Shown in pieces: positions 21,149 through 29,645 of a DNA stretch of 64,000 nucleotides. The DNA comes from Photobacterium profundum SS9 (lineage in GTDB: Bacteria > Pseudomonadota > Gammaproteobacteria > Enterobacterales > Vibrionaceae). The notes under the pieces were generated by a model. The model worked only from the letters and a program-made list of their open reading frames with translations, made no database searches and was not told the origin of the DNA. Position 1 is the stretch's first letter. Every line of letters begins with the position of its first letter. A program made the position numbers and the translations under genes. Where the stretch lies: positions 1,146,187 through 1,210,186 of the forward strand of contig NC_006370.1 of the NCBI RefSeq assembly GCF_000196255.1. Reading direction: 5' to 3'.

Positions 21149-22354
21149 ATGACGATCGAAATTCTGGTTCCTGATTTACCTGAATCCGTTGCTGATGCGA
21201 CAGTTGCGACTTGGCACAAGCAGCCTGGCGACTTTGTTACACGCGATGAAGTTTTAGTTGATATTGAAACTGATAAAGTTGTGTTGGAAGTTCCAGCACC
21301 TCAAGACGGTATTTTAGAAGCAATTATCGAAGCTGATGGCACAACTGTTTTATCTAAGCAGTTAATTGGCAAGATTAAAGTAGGTGCGGTTGCTGGTGAG
21401 CCAACAAAGGATGTGCCAGTAGCTGCTGAATCATCGCCGAACAAGCGTAATACGGCATCTTTGACTGAAGAAACAAATGAAGCGTTAAGCCCTGCTGTAC
21501 GTCGTCTACTTGGTGAGCACAGCATTGAAGCATCTGCCGTTAAAGGTACAGGTGTTGGCGGTCGTATCACTCGTGAAGATGTGGAAGCTTACCTAAAAAA
21601 GAGTAGTGCTCCAGCTGTAGCACCTGAAGCGAAAGCAGAAGCACCACTTGCTGCGCGTAGCCAGAAACGTGTTCCAATGACCCGCTTACGTAAGCGTGTT
21701 GCAGAGCGTTTGCTAGAAGCTAAAAATAGCACTGCAATGCTAACAACGTTCAACGAAGTGAACATGAAACCAATCATGGATCTTCGTAAGCAATACAAAG
21801 ATATCTTTGAAGAACGTCATGGTATTCGTTTAGGTTTCATGTCTTTCTACGTGAAAGCAGTTGTTGAAGCGCTAAAACGTTACCCTGAAGTGAACGCATC
21901 AATTGATGGTGATGATATTGTTTATCACAACTTCTTCGATGTCAGCATTGCGGTATCAACACCGCGTGGTCTAGTTACACCCGTTCTGCGTGACTGTGAC
22001 AAACTAAGCCTTGCTGAAATTGAGAAAGGTATTCGTGAACTCGCTATCAAAGGCCGTGACGGTAAGCTTACTGTTGATGAATTGATTGGCGGTAACTTCA
22101 CAATTACCAACGGTGGAGTATTTGGTTCTCTGATGTCTACGCCGATTATTAACCTACCACAAGCGGCAATTTTGGGTATGCATAAAATTGCTGACCGCCC
22201 AATGGCTATTGATGGCAAGGTTGAAATTTTACCAATGATGTACCTAGCACTGTCTTATGATCACCGTTTAGTTGATGGTCGTGAGTCAGTTGGTTATCTG
22301 GTAACAATTAAAGATTTACTAGAAGACCCAACACGTCTATTGCTAGACGTTTAA
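21149..22354 (+). CDS. sucB: 2-oxoglutarate dehydrogenase E2 (dihydrolipoyl succinyltransferase)
   Basis: Core of the 2-oxoglutarate dehydrogenase complex; transfers succinyl groups to CoA on a swinging lipoyl arm. One N-terminal lipoyl domain with the lipoylated Lys43 in [10 protein letters not shown], an Ala-rich linker, a peripheral subunit-binding domain ([12 protein letters not shown]...[12 protein letters not shown]), and a catalytic domain with [11 protein letters not shown] (His372, Asp376). 401 aa. Ribosome site AAAGGAC before ATG 21149. Confidence 0.98.
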   Translation: MTIEILVPDLPESVADATVATWHKQPGDFVTRDEVLVDIETDKVVLEVPAPQDGILEAIIEADGTTVLSKQLIGKIKVGAVAGEPTKDVPVAAESSPNKRNTASLTEETNEALSPAVRRLLGEHSIEASAVKGTGVGGRITREDVEAYLKKSSAPAVAPEAKAEAPLAARSQKRVPMTRLRKRVAERLLEAKNSTAMLTTFNEVNMKPIMDLRKQYKDIFEERHGIRLGFMSFYVKAVVEALKRYPEVNASIDGDDIVYHNFFDVSIAVSTPRGLVTPVLRDCDKLSLAEIEKGIRELAIKGRDGKLTVDELIGGNFTITNGGVFGSLMSTPIINLPQAAILGMHKIADRPMAIDGKVEILPMMYLALSYDHRLVDGRESVGYLVTIKDLLEDPTRLLLDV

Positions 22355-22366
22355 TATCTAAAAAGC

Positions 22367-22395
22367 TAAGCCGGGCAGGCTCAACGTCCGGCTTA
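22367..22395 (+). repeat. Hairpin between sucB and sucC
   Basis: TAAGCCGG / CCGGCTTA arms around a 13-base loop, with no T tract. Probably an mRNA stability or processing element in the 137-base sucB-sucC gap. Confidence 0.5.
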
Positions 22396-22491
22396 CATAA
22401 AAGCTTTCAGATAGAATGACGAAGAAATACCCAAGAGTATTTCATATGGATATAACACCTCCCCTAAGGGATATAAAACGGATAGAACATC

Positions 22492-23658
22492 ATGAATTTG
22501 CATGAATACCAAGCAAAACAGCTTTTTGCTGAGTACGGTCTGCCAGTTCCAGAAGGTTTCGCATGTGATACAGCGCAAGAAGCATTTGAAGCGGCTGGTC
22601 GTATTAGTACAGATAAGAAAGTTGTTAAGTGTCAGGTACACGCAGGCGGCCGTGGTAAAGCGGGCGGCGTAGAGATACATGATACAAAAGACGGTGTTAA
22701 AGAATTTGCTCAAAAATGGCTTGGTAAAAACCTAGTCACTTTCCAAACAGATGCAAAGGGTCAACCAGTAACCAAAATCTTGGTTGAAGAAGCGTCTAAC
22801 ATCGCAAATGAATTATATTTAGGTGCGGTTGTAGATCGTGCTACACGTCGCATCGTATTCATGGCATCGACTGAAGGTGGTGTGGATATTGAAAAAATTG
22901 CAGAAGAAACGCCAGAACTTATTCACCAAGCTGCGATTGATCCATTGGTTGGCCCTCAGCCATACCAGGGGCGTGAACTTGCATTTAAACTTGGTCTAGT
23001 TGGCGATCAAATTAAGCAATTCGTTAAGATCTTTCTGGGTCTAGGCAACATGTTTGCTCAATACGACTTAGCTCTATTAGAAATCAACCCACTTGTTGTT
23101 ACTGCTGAAGGTAACCTTTTGTGTCTTGATGGAAAAATTAACATTGATTCAAATGCAATGTACCGTCAACCTAAGCTACGTGAAATGCACGATCCATCTC
23201 AAGAAGATGAGCGTGAAGCACACGCAGCGCAATGGGAACTTAACTATGTTGCACTAGACGGTAGCATTGGCTGTATGGTTAATGGTGCTGGACTTGCTAT
23301 GGGTACGATGGATATCGTAAACCTACACGGCGGCCAACCTGCTAACTTCCTAGATGTAGGGGGCGGTGCAACAAAAGAGCGTGTAACTGAAGCATTTAAG
23401 ATCATCCTATCTGATACGAATGTTAAAGCGGTTCTTGTCAATATTTTTGGCGGTATCGTACGTTGTGATCTTATTGCTGATGGCATCATCGGTGCTGTTG
23501 AAGAGGTTGGTGTTAAAGTACCAGTAGTTGTTCGCCTTGAAGGTAACAACGCACCTCTAGGTTCGAAAAAACTTGCGGAAAGTGGTCTGAATATTATTGC
23601 TGCGACTTCTTTAACTGAAGCAGCGGAAAAAGTAGTTGCTGCAGCGGAGGGCAAATAA
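22492..23658 (+). CDS. sucC: Succinyl-CoA synthetase beta subunit
   Basis: ADP-forming succinyl-CoA ligase subunit; makes ATP or GTP and succinate. 388 aa, the same as E. coli. ATP-grasp domain begins [34 protein letters not shown] binds nucleotide; LEINPLVV and [15 protein letters not shown] mark the metal and CoA regions. Overlaps sucD by one base (TAATG), so translation is coupled. Confidence 0.98.
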
Positions 23659-24530
23659 TGTCTGTACTAATTAATAAAGATACGAAAGTTATTTGTCAGG
23701 GCTTCACTGGTGGTCAAGGTACTTTCCACTCAGAGCAAGCTATCGCATACGGTACAAAAATGGTTGGTGGCGTTTCACCTGGTAAAGGTGGAACAACGCA
23801 TCTTGGTCTTCCTGTATTTAATACAGTACGTGAAGCCGTTGAAGAAACTGGCGCAACAGCATCAGTTATCTATGTACCAGCACCTTTCTGTAAAGATGCA
23901 ATCCTTGAAGCAATCGATGCTGGCATTAAGTTAATCGTAACGATAACTGAAGGTATTCCAACGCTTGATCTTCTTGACGTAAAAGTACGTTTAGACGAAG
24001 CAGGCGTAGTGATGATTGGTCCCAACTGTCCGGGCGTTATTACTCCAGACGAATGTAAGATCGGCATCATGCCTGGTAATATTCATCAGAAAGGTAAAGT
24101 AGGTATTGTATCTCGTTCAGGTACGCTTACTTACGAAGCTGTTAAGCAAACTACAGACGAAGGTTTCGGGCAGTCTACATGTGTTGGTATCGGTGGCGAC
24201 CCTATCCCTGGTTCTAACTTCATTGATATTCTTAAGCTTTTCCAAGAAGACCCTGAAACTGAAGCAATCGTAATGATTGGTGAAATCGGTGGTACTGCAG
24301 AAGAAGAAGCGGCAGCATTCATCAAAGCTAACGTGACTAAACCTGTTGTTTCTTACATTGCAGGTGTTACGGCTCCTCCTGGTAAGCGTATGGGTCATGC
24401 TGGTGCGATTATTTCTGGTGGTAAAGGCACTGCTGAAGATAAGTTTGCAGCCCTTGAAGACGCTGGTGTTAAGACAGTTAAAAGCCTAGCTGATATCGGT
24501 AAAGCACTGCGTGAAGTTACTGGTTGGTAA
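23658..24530 (+). CDS. sucD: Succinyl-CoA synthetase alpha subunit
   Basis: CoA-binding subunit that carries the phosphohistidine intermediate. The active His is in [13 protein letters not shown] near residue 247; the CoA-binding segment [14 protein letters not shown] is at the N-terminus and GPNCPGVI in the middle. 290 aa. Last gene of the sdh-suc operon; a terminator follows at 24559. Confidence 0.98.
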   Translation: MSVLINKDTKVICQGFTGGQGTFHSEQAIAYGTKMVGGVSPGKGGTTHLGLPVFNTVREAVEETGATASVIYVPAPFCKDAILEAIDAGIKLIVTITEGIPTLDLLDVKVRLDEAGVVMIGPNCPGVITPDECKIGIMPGNIHQKGKVGIVSRSGTLTYEAVKQTTDEGFGQSTCVGIGGDPIPGSNFIDILKLFQEDPETEAIVMIGEIGGTAEEEAAAFIKANVTKPVVSYIAGVTAPPGKRMGHAGAIISGGKGTAEDKFAALEDAGVKTVKSLADIGKALREVTGW

Positions 24531-24558
24531 TTATTCACTCCTTTAGCTTATTGCGAAT

Positions 24559-24595
24559 AAAAAAAGCCTGTCTATTATTGAGATAGGCTTTTTTA
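24559..24595 (+). terminator. Terminator of sdhCDAB-sucABCD
   Basis: AAAAAGCCTgTCT / AGAtAGGCTTTTT stem with one mismatch and a T tract. The following 270 bases before the next gene hold the second 162-bp repeat. Confidence 0.9.
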
Positions 24596-24681
24596 TTTGA
24601 AGTGTGTCCTGCTCTGAAATGTATTTCTGAGGTTTATTCACTGTTCGTTAAGCAGAAGTATATTTTAGTTATAGTATGATT

Positions 24682-24843
24682 ATACCAACCTAAATAAGTA
24701 TCTGATCATTCTTGCTGGTTAAAATCGATAATAACAGCGTTAGAAATTTTATAATTAGAACCACTAGTTACTCCAATTTCTGTCTTGTTCTTACCTATTT
24801 TTCCTGCGCAAATTTATGACCACTTACTTATCCAGATTGGCAT
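24682..24843 (+). repeat. 162-bp MITE-like repeat, copy 2
   Basis: Same length as the other copies and about four differences from copy 3 at 59934. Begins ATACCAACCTAAATAAGTA and ends with the imperfect inverse, where the last triplet is CAT instead of TAT. It ends 26 bases before the small four-cysteine gene, so it may supply part of that gene's leader. Confidence 0.9.
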
Positions 24844-24868
24844 TACTAAAAATTGAACGGTGTATTTA

Positions 24869-25177
24869 ATGGCCATGAATAAGTACAAAATATTCTTCGT
24901 ACTGCTGTTTATTGCGGGTAATGTACAAGCTAAGGAAGATAAAGCGGCGTATCAAGATTGTATTTTACAGTATGTAACGGGAACGGAAGATCCGAGTGCT
25001 GCAAGCATGTTAACCCATGCCTGTAACCAGCTTTATGTTGATAACTTCATGCTGTCAGAAAAAGATGCTAACTATAATCAATGTTTACTGGATTACCTGC
25101 CGGATTCAAAAAATAGAGCAGTATCAATGAAAGTAAAACAAACATGTAATGAGAAACACCGTAGCTTTTTTAACTAA
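24869..25177 (+). CDS. Small secreted four-cysteine protein
   Basis: About 102 aa. A signal peptide (MNKYKIFFVLLFIAGNVQA) is followed by two related 35-40-residue repeats, each with the pattern Y-x-x-C-[IL]-L-x-Y-[LV]...C-N, giving four cysteines that likely form two disulfides in the periplasm. It resembles the family NCBI calls VF_A0006-type four-cysteine proteins; that match is from memory. ATG 24869 or 24875 could be the start; neither has a strong ribosome site. Function unknown. Confidence 0.75.
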   Translation: MAMNKYKIFFVLLFIAGNVQAKEDKAAYQDCILQYVTGTEDPSAASMLTHACNQLYVDNFMLSEKDANYNQCLLDYLPDSKNRAVSMKVKQTCNEKHRSFFN

Positions 25178-25225
25178 GTATTTAATTACATGCCTTTAAT
25201 CAATCGTGTTTGTCTTTGATAAAGA

Positions 25226-25255
25226 AAAGCCAGCAATATCATACTGGCTTTACTC
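25226..25255. terminator. Terminator downstream of znuB
   Basis: AAAGCCAG / CTGGCTTT arms; on the minus strand the hairpin is followed by TTTTCTTT, which suits the end of znuCB. Confidence 0.75.
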
Positions 25256-25287
25256 TGTTTACCGTAATGTACTAGCAATGCTAGGCG

Positions 25288-26073
25288 CTATCTTTCTGCT
25301 CTTCTCAACTGGCTTAGCATGAACATTGCAGCTGCTGCGACAACAACAGAAGGGCCTGCAGGTGTGTCATAATGCCATGACATTGCAAGACCTATAAATA
25401 CCGCAATAATGCCAATAACAGAGGCCATACACGCCATCATTTCTGGGCTATGAGAGAATCGACGGGCGGTTGCTGCTGGAATAATGAGTAACGATGTAAT
25501 AATTAATGCGCCAACAAATTTCATTGCCACGGCGATAACCATGCCCACCATTAACATCAGTGCCAGTCGCATTAAGTCTACATTAACGCCTTCAACTTGT
25601 GCCATGTCTTCATTGATGGTCATTGATAGTAGCGGACGCCAAAGTGCGATCAGCGCACCAAGTACTAAAATTCCCCCGCCGTATATCCACATCAAATCAG
25701 CGGTTGTAACGGCCAGTAGGTCACCGAAAAGATAAGACATTAAATCGATACGAACATGATCAAGAAAACTCACTGCCACTAAGCCTAACGACAACGCACT
25801 GTGTGCCAAAATACCGAGTAAAGTATCTGTTGCGACATATTTTTGTTTTTGCAAGCTCACTAAGATAACGGCTAGCACCATACAACAAATAATTAGTGCT
25901 AAGTTTAGGTTTATATCAAATAGAAAACCGAGGGCTATCCCCAGTAATGATGCATGAGATAATGTATCACCAAAGTAAGCCATTTTTCGCCATACAACGA
26001 AAGAACCTAGTGGCCCCGCAAGAATTGCGATACCAATACCAGCAGCAAGCGCAGGAAGAAGAAACTCAAGCAT
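25288..26073 (-). CDS. znuB: High-affinity zinc ABC transporter permease
   Basis: Inner-membrane channel of ZnuABC. 261 aa with about eight hydrophobic segments and the family signatures GPLGSFVVWRKMAYFGDTLSHASLLGIALG and KFVGALIITSLLIIPAATAR (each longer stretch partly quoted as separate blocks in the protein). Overlaps znuC by 8 bases, so coupled. A terminator follows. Expected to be repressed by Zur with zinc through the site at 26876. Confidence 0.96.
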   Translation of the reverse strand: MLEFLLPALAAGIGIAILAGPLGSFVVWRKMAYFGDTLSHASLLGIALGFLFDINLNLALIICCMVLAVILVSLQKQKYVATDTLLGILAHSALSLGLVAVSFLDHVRIDLMSYLFGDLLAVTTADLMWIYGGGILVLGALIALWRPLLSMTINEDMAQVEGVNVDLMRLALMLMVGMVIAVAMKFVGALIITSLLIIPAATARRFSHSPEMMACMASVIGIIAVFIGLAMSWHYDTPAGPSVVVAAAAMFMLSQLRRAER

Positions 26074-26839
26074 TATCGTGTCCGTGTTGTTTATTATGTT
26101 GACATGGGCCGACAGGGCTACCAGCTAAATCGTGCTCATGATTATGATGATGGTGATATAATGCGAGTTGCTCACTCTGCTGTTGACCAAATAGCGCAAC
26201 ATATGAAGGGTGATTAGTAATTGTATCGGGTTCACCTGAGCAACAAATATGATGGTGTAAACAAATAACGTTATCTGTTTTTGCCATCACTAAATGTAGA
26301 TCGTGCGATACCATTAAAATCGAACAATTTAATATATCGCGAAGGCTTTGAATTAGATTGTAGAGTTCAAGTTGACCATTTACATCCACACCTTGAACAG
26401 GCTCATCTAGCACTAATACGTCGGGCTTTTGCAATAGTGCACGCGCCAATAAAACCCGCTGCATTTCACCACCCGATAACGAATGCATATCACTATGATG
26501 TAAGTGAGTGCCACCGACTAAGCTTAATGCTTCCTTCCTTGCATTTTCGTCATAGCGACCAGCTAGACGCATGAAGCGGTCGACCGTTAATGGCAAGGTT
26601 GAGTTGAGTTGTAACTTCTGCGGTACGTAACCAATCCTAATTCCTTTTTGACGAACAACGTGTCCTGTAGAAGGTTTACGTAGTCCTGTAATGACTTTAA
26701 CCAAGGTCGATTTACCTGCACCATTAGGACCAATCAATGTGGTGATCTGCCCTCGTTCAAGTTTCATTGATACTTGGTCAAGTACATGCCGGTCACCAAA
26801 AGTGACAGTCACCGATTGTAATTCAACTAACGTTGTCAT
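26066..26839 (-). CDS. znuC: Zinc ABC transporter ATP-binding protein
   Basis: ATPase of ZnuABC. Walker A GPNGAGKST at residues 37-45, ABC signature LSGGEMQRVLLARAL, Walker B VLVLDEP, and a switch His in MVSHDLHLV. 257 aa. The C-terminal 30 residues are His-rich (HHHHNHEHD and QHNKQHGHDNA), a common feature of zinc-handling proteins. Divergent from znuA. Confidence 0.96.
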   Translation of the reverse strand: MTTLVELQSVTVTFGDRHVLDQVSMKLERGQITTLIGPNGAGKSTLVKVITGLRKPSTGHVVRQKGIRIGYVPQKLQLNSTLPLTVDRFMRLAGRYDENARKEALSLVGGTHLHHSDMHSLSGGEMQRVLLARALLQKPDVLVLDEPVQGVDVNGQLELYNLIQSLRDILNCSILMVSHDLHLVMAKTDNVICLHHHICCSGEPDTITNHPSYVALFGQQQSEQLALYHHHHNHEHDLAGSPVGPCQHNKQHGHDNA

Positions 26840-26875
26840 AAAAAAGAATGCTTATAGAGATTTGCAAAAGTAAGG

Positions 26876-26890
26876 TGTTATATTATAACA
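26876..26890. promoter_or_regulatory. Zur operator
   Basis: TGTTATATTATAACA is a perfect 15-bp palindrome and equals the core of the known gammaproteobacterial Zur box (TGTTATANTATAACA). It lies in the 95-base gap between the divergent znuC and znuA starts, so one site can control both units. Confidence 0.9.
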
Positions 26891-26934
26891 TCACACCATC
26901 TTGCTCGTCATCTTTAATTTTTATAGGAATTCTT

Positions 26935-27829
26935 ATGCGTCGCTTTACCTTGTGGTGTAGTGCCATTGCGTTAGCTTTTTCAACAACAGTATCAGCAAAA
27001 GACTTTACGGTTGTGACCACGGTGAAGCCATTAAATTTGATTGTGCAAGAACTGGTAGAAGGTGTAACAACCAGTGAGAGTATTTTACCCCCAGGTACCT
27101 CTCCACATGATTATGCATTACGTCCTTCAGATGTTAAAAAAATTCAAGATGCTGATTTGGTGATATGGGTGGGGGCCGGAATTGGAACGTTTCCTCACCA
27201 AATTGTTAACAGGTAAAGAGAACAGCTTGGCAATTACATCGTCGCATTCAGTCGATTTTCGCCATTATGATCATGACAAGGTTATCGATCATGGTGACCA
27301 TAAACATAGTCATGATGGTATAGATCCACATCTATGGTTAGGGCCAAAGCAAGCAATTCAAACTGCAAATGTGATCACTAGCGCGCTTGTTAAGCATGAT
27401 CCATTGCATAAAAATGAATATGAAGCTAACCTTTCCCGGTTCACTGCAGAGGTGGAAGAGGCAATTCTAGCGCTAGAAAATAAGTTGAAGCCGGTAGCTA
27501 ACCATGGCTACTTTGTTTTTCATGACGGTTATGGTTATTTTGAAGAACAATTTGGATTAAACAATCTTGGTCATTTTACGGTAGAGCCAGATCGTAGACC
27601 AGGTGCGAAGACGTTAATCTCAATTCGTCGAACATTACAAGATCAACAAGCTTCTTGCGTGTTTAGTGAGCCTCAGTTTTCTCCTTCTGTTATTAACAGT
27701 GTAATTAATGGCACTGAAGTGAAAATAGGTACTCTTGACCCTATGGCAACAAATATTGCTGAGGGCAAGGGAGGTTATGTCCAATTCCTAGAGGAGTTGG
27801 GGGAAAGTTTTAGCAAGTGTCTTAAATAA
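26935..27829 (+). pseudogene. znuA: Zinc ABC transporter substrate-binding protein, frameshifted
   Basis: The first frame starts at ATG 26935 with a signal peptide ending TVSAKDF and carries the zinc-site His of PPGTSPHDYALRP. It leaves the family frame near 27171-27175, where a run of five G occurs. Dropping one G restores WVGPELERFL, the family's usual sequence, continuous with the second frame to TAA 27827-27829. That part has the His-rich loop HYDHDK...HGDHKHSHDG and later family motifs. As written, the first frame ends at 27216 after 94 residues. It could be a sequencing error or a real inactivation. The restored protein is about 297 aa. Confidence 0.88.
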
Positions 27830-27831
27830 AA

Positions 27832-29181
27832 ATGAAATTTTACAAGGTTGCAACTTCTTCAGCTAGACAGCTACCTAGGCAGCATCAGATTGCGTTGGCC
27901 TCCACGTCATTGTTGGTGGCTCTTGCCCTTCTTTGGCAACCTGGTAAACATACTACTTCTACGTTTCAATCTACTCAGCGAGTTGAAATTCAACTCGCTC
28001 ATGATGACATTGAAATTTTGTCAGAAAATAATAGCGAGCCTTTGGGTGCCGTTATTGATCAAGCCGATCCTGAGTTTTTAGTGCCTAAAGATGAATTAGA
28101 GCAGAAGCTTGATGCGGTAACAGATGTTGCACATTCCCATACAGTTACATCAGGCGACACCTTAGGTTCTATATTCTCGCAATATGCGATACCAATAAGC
28201 GACATGTATCGTTTAATTGATGCGAATAAAACAATTCAAAACCTACATGTAGGGCAAAGCATTGAATGGTCGTTGAATAAAGAAGGGAAAGTGAAAGAGC
28301 TTTCTATTCAGCGTAATAAAAAAACGACCGATACCTTTGTGTTAGGCCCTAAAGGTTATACCTATAAAGCCGTTGAAAAAACGGGTGTAATCCAATCCGT
28401 CTTCTTAACGGGGCGAGTTTCAGGAAGCTTTTATAACTCAGCACAAGCTGCTGGTTTGTCACCATCACAAATCCAAACTGTCGTAAAAGCATTGCAATGG
28501 AAATTTGACTTTGGGCGTGTAGCGCGAAAAGGCGATCGTTTTGCAGTCTCTGTTGATCGTGAGTTCATTGATGGTAAATCGGTGGGACGAGGGGATGTTA
28601 AGGCTCTCTTTTACTTAAGTGGTAATCGAGAAGTTTTTATAATGCGTCACTCCGATGGTCAGTTTTATGATGCGAATGGTCAAAGTTTGAATCGTGCTCT
28701 TCGACGTTATCCAACGGCAAAACGTTATCGCATCAGTTCGTCGTTTAATCCCAATCGCAAGCACCCTGTAACAGGGCGGATCTCGCCACACAATGGTACT
28801 GACTTCGCTGTACCTATTGGTACACCAATACTGTCAGCAGGAGACGGTGTTGTGGTGAAATCGAGATATCACCGGTTAGCTGGTAATTACATTGTCGTTA
28901 AGCACGGGCGTGACTATATGACGCGCTATCTGCACTTGAGTAAGCGTTTAGTCAAAGTTGGCGATCGAATAAAAATGGGTCAACGCATTGCTTTAAGTGG
29001 TAATACTGGCCGCTCAACGGGTCCACACCTTCATTTCGAATTGATTAAAAATAATCGCGCGGTGAATGCAATGAAAGTACCGTTACCTCAAGCTGCACCT
29101 ATTGCAAGAAAAGCACGCTCAGTATTTAAGAAAGAAGCGAGTGCAGAGAAGCAAAGGCTATTAAGCGTTATGCCTAGTTAA
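27832..29181 (+). CDS. mepM: Murein DD-endopeptidase MepM-like (M23)
   Basis: Peptidoglycan endopeptidase that cuts cross-links during wall growth. 449 aa: an N-terminal hydrophobic anchor (about residues 20-38), an OapA/LysM-like segment (HTVTSGDTLGSIFSQY, near residues 103-118), a central domain, and the LytM/M23 domain with zinc ligands in HNGTDFAVPIGTP and GPHLHFEL. Starts 2 bases after the znuA stop, so it may depend on znuA transcription; this znuA-mepM arrangement also occurs in E. coli. Confidence 0.93.
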   Translation: MKFYKVATSSARQLPRQHQIALASTSLLVALALLWQPGKHTTSTFQSTQRVEIQLAHDDIEILSENNSEPLGAVIDQADPEFLVPKDELEQKLDAVTDVAHSHTVTSGDTLGSIFSQYAIPISDMYRLIDANKTIQNLHVGQSIEWSLNKEGKVKELSIQRNKKTTDTFVLGPKGYTYKAVEKTGVIQSVFLTGRVSGSFYNSAQAAGLSPSQIQTVVKALQWKFDFGRVARKGDRFAVSVDREFIDGKSVGRGDVKALFYLSGNREVFIMRHSDGQFYDANGQSLNRALRRYPTAKRYRISSSFNPNRKHPVTGRISPHNGTDFAVPIGTPILSAGDGVVVKSRYHRLAGNYIVVKHGRDYMTRYLHLSKRLVKVGDRIKMGQRIALSGNTGRSTGPHLHFELIKNNRAVNAMKVPLPQAAPIARKARSVFKKEASAEKQRLLSVMPS

Positions 29182-29218
29182 GCTCATGTTAATAGAGTTA
29201 CTACGTAATTGAAAAAAG

Positions 29219-29239
29219 CGCACTAAGTGCGTTTTTTTT
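29219..29239. terminator. Terminator after mepM
   Basis: CGCAC-TAA-GTGCG with A tract on the left and eight T on the right, so functional in both directions. The following 180 bases up to feoA hold no protein gene. Confidence 0.82.
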
Positions 29240-29387
29240 ATGGATTCAAAAGGCTAGAAATAAGTATGAGGTTACCTAAAACGGTACTTTTATTTTTGGA
29301 ATTAATGAATCCATATGTGAGTTGATAAAGATTGATTTTAAACAAGATGTAATGCATCTGAATGTGTAAGATCTTAAGTGGAAATAC

Positions 29388-29402
29388 TAATAATTCTTAT
29401 TA
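29388..29402. promoter_or_regulatory. Possible Fur box upstream of feoA
   Basis: TAATAATTCTTATTA matches TGATAATNATTATCA at 11 of 14 informative positions and lies 16-30 bases before the feoA start. Known regulation of feo by Fur makes it plausible; affinity is not shown. Confidence 0.5.
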
Positions 29403-29417
29403 AGGTAGTCATTTACT

Positions 29418-29645
29418 GTGAAACTGTCTGAGTTGTCTTGTGGTGAAAGCGGCATTGTCACCCATTTATCTGATCTCCCTACTGCAACCCGTAAAAAGTT
29501 GATGGTAATGGGACTTTTGCCTAACACTGAAATTACGGTTGTGCGTTTTGCCCCTCTGGGAGATCCTCTTCAGGTTCGAGTTCGTGGTGTTAATATTGCC
29601 TTACGTAAGCAAATTGCTGCAGATATTGAAGTGGAGGCACATTAA
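29418..29645 (+). CDS. feoA: Ferrous iron transport protein A
   Basis: Small SH3-like cytosolic partner of FeoB. 75 aa with the family motif ARKKLMVMGLLPNTEITVVR-like block in the middle (seen as ATRKKLMVMGLLPNTEI) and DPLQVRVRG. GTG start at 29418; weak ribosome site. Its stop overlaps feoB by one base. Confidence 0.93.
   Translation: MKLSELSCGESGIVTHLSDLPTATRKKLMVMGLLPNTEITVVRFAPLGDPLQVRVRGVNIALRKQIAADIEVEAH

Noticed and set aside
27171..27175. Programmed frameshift or phase-variable G tract in znuA
   Set aside because: Five G is too short for typical phase variation and no slippery heptamer or stimulatory structure was seen; error or simple mutation is simpler.
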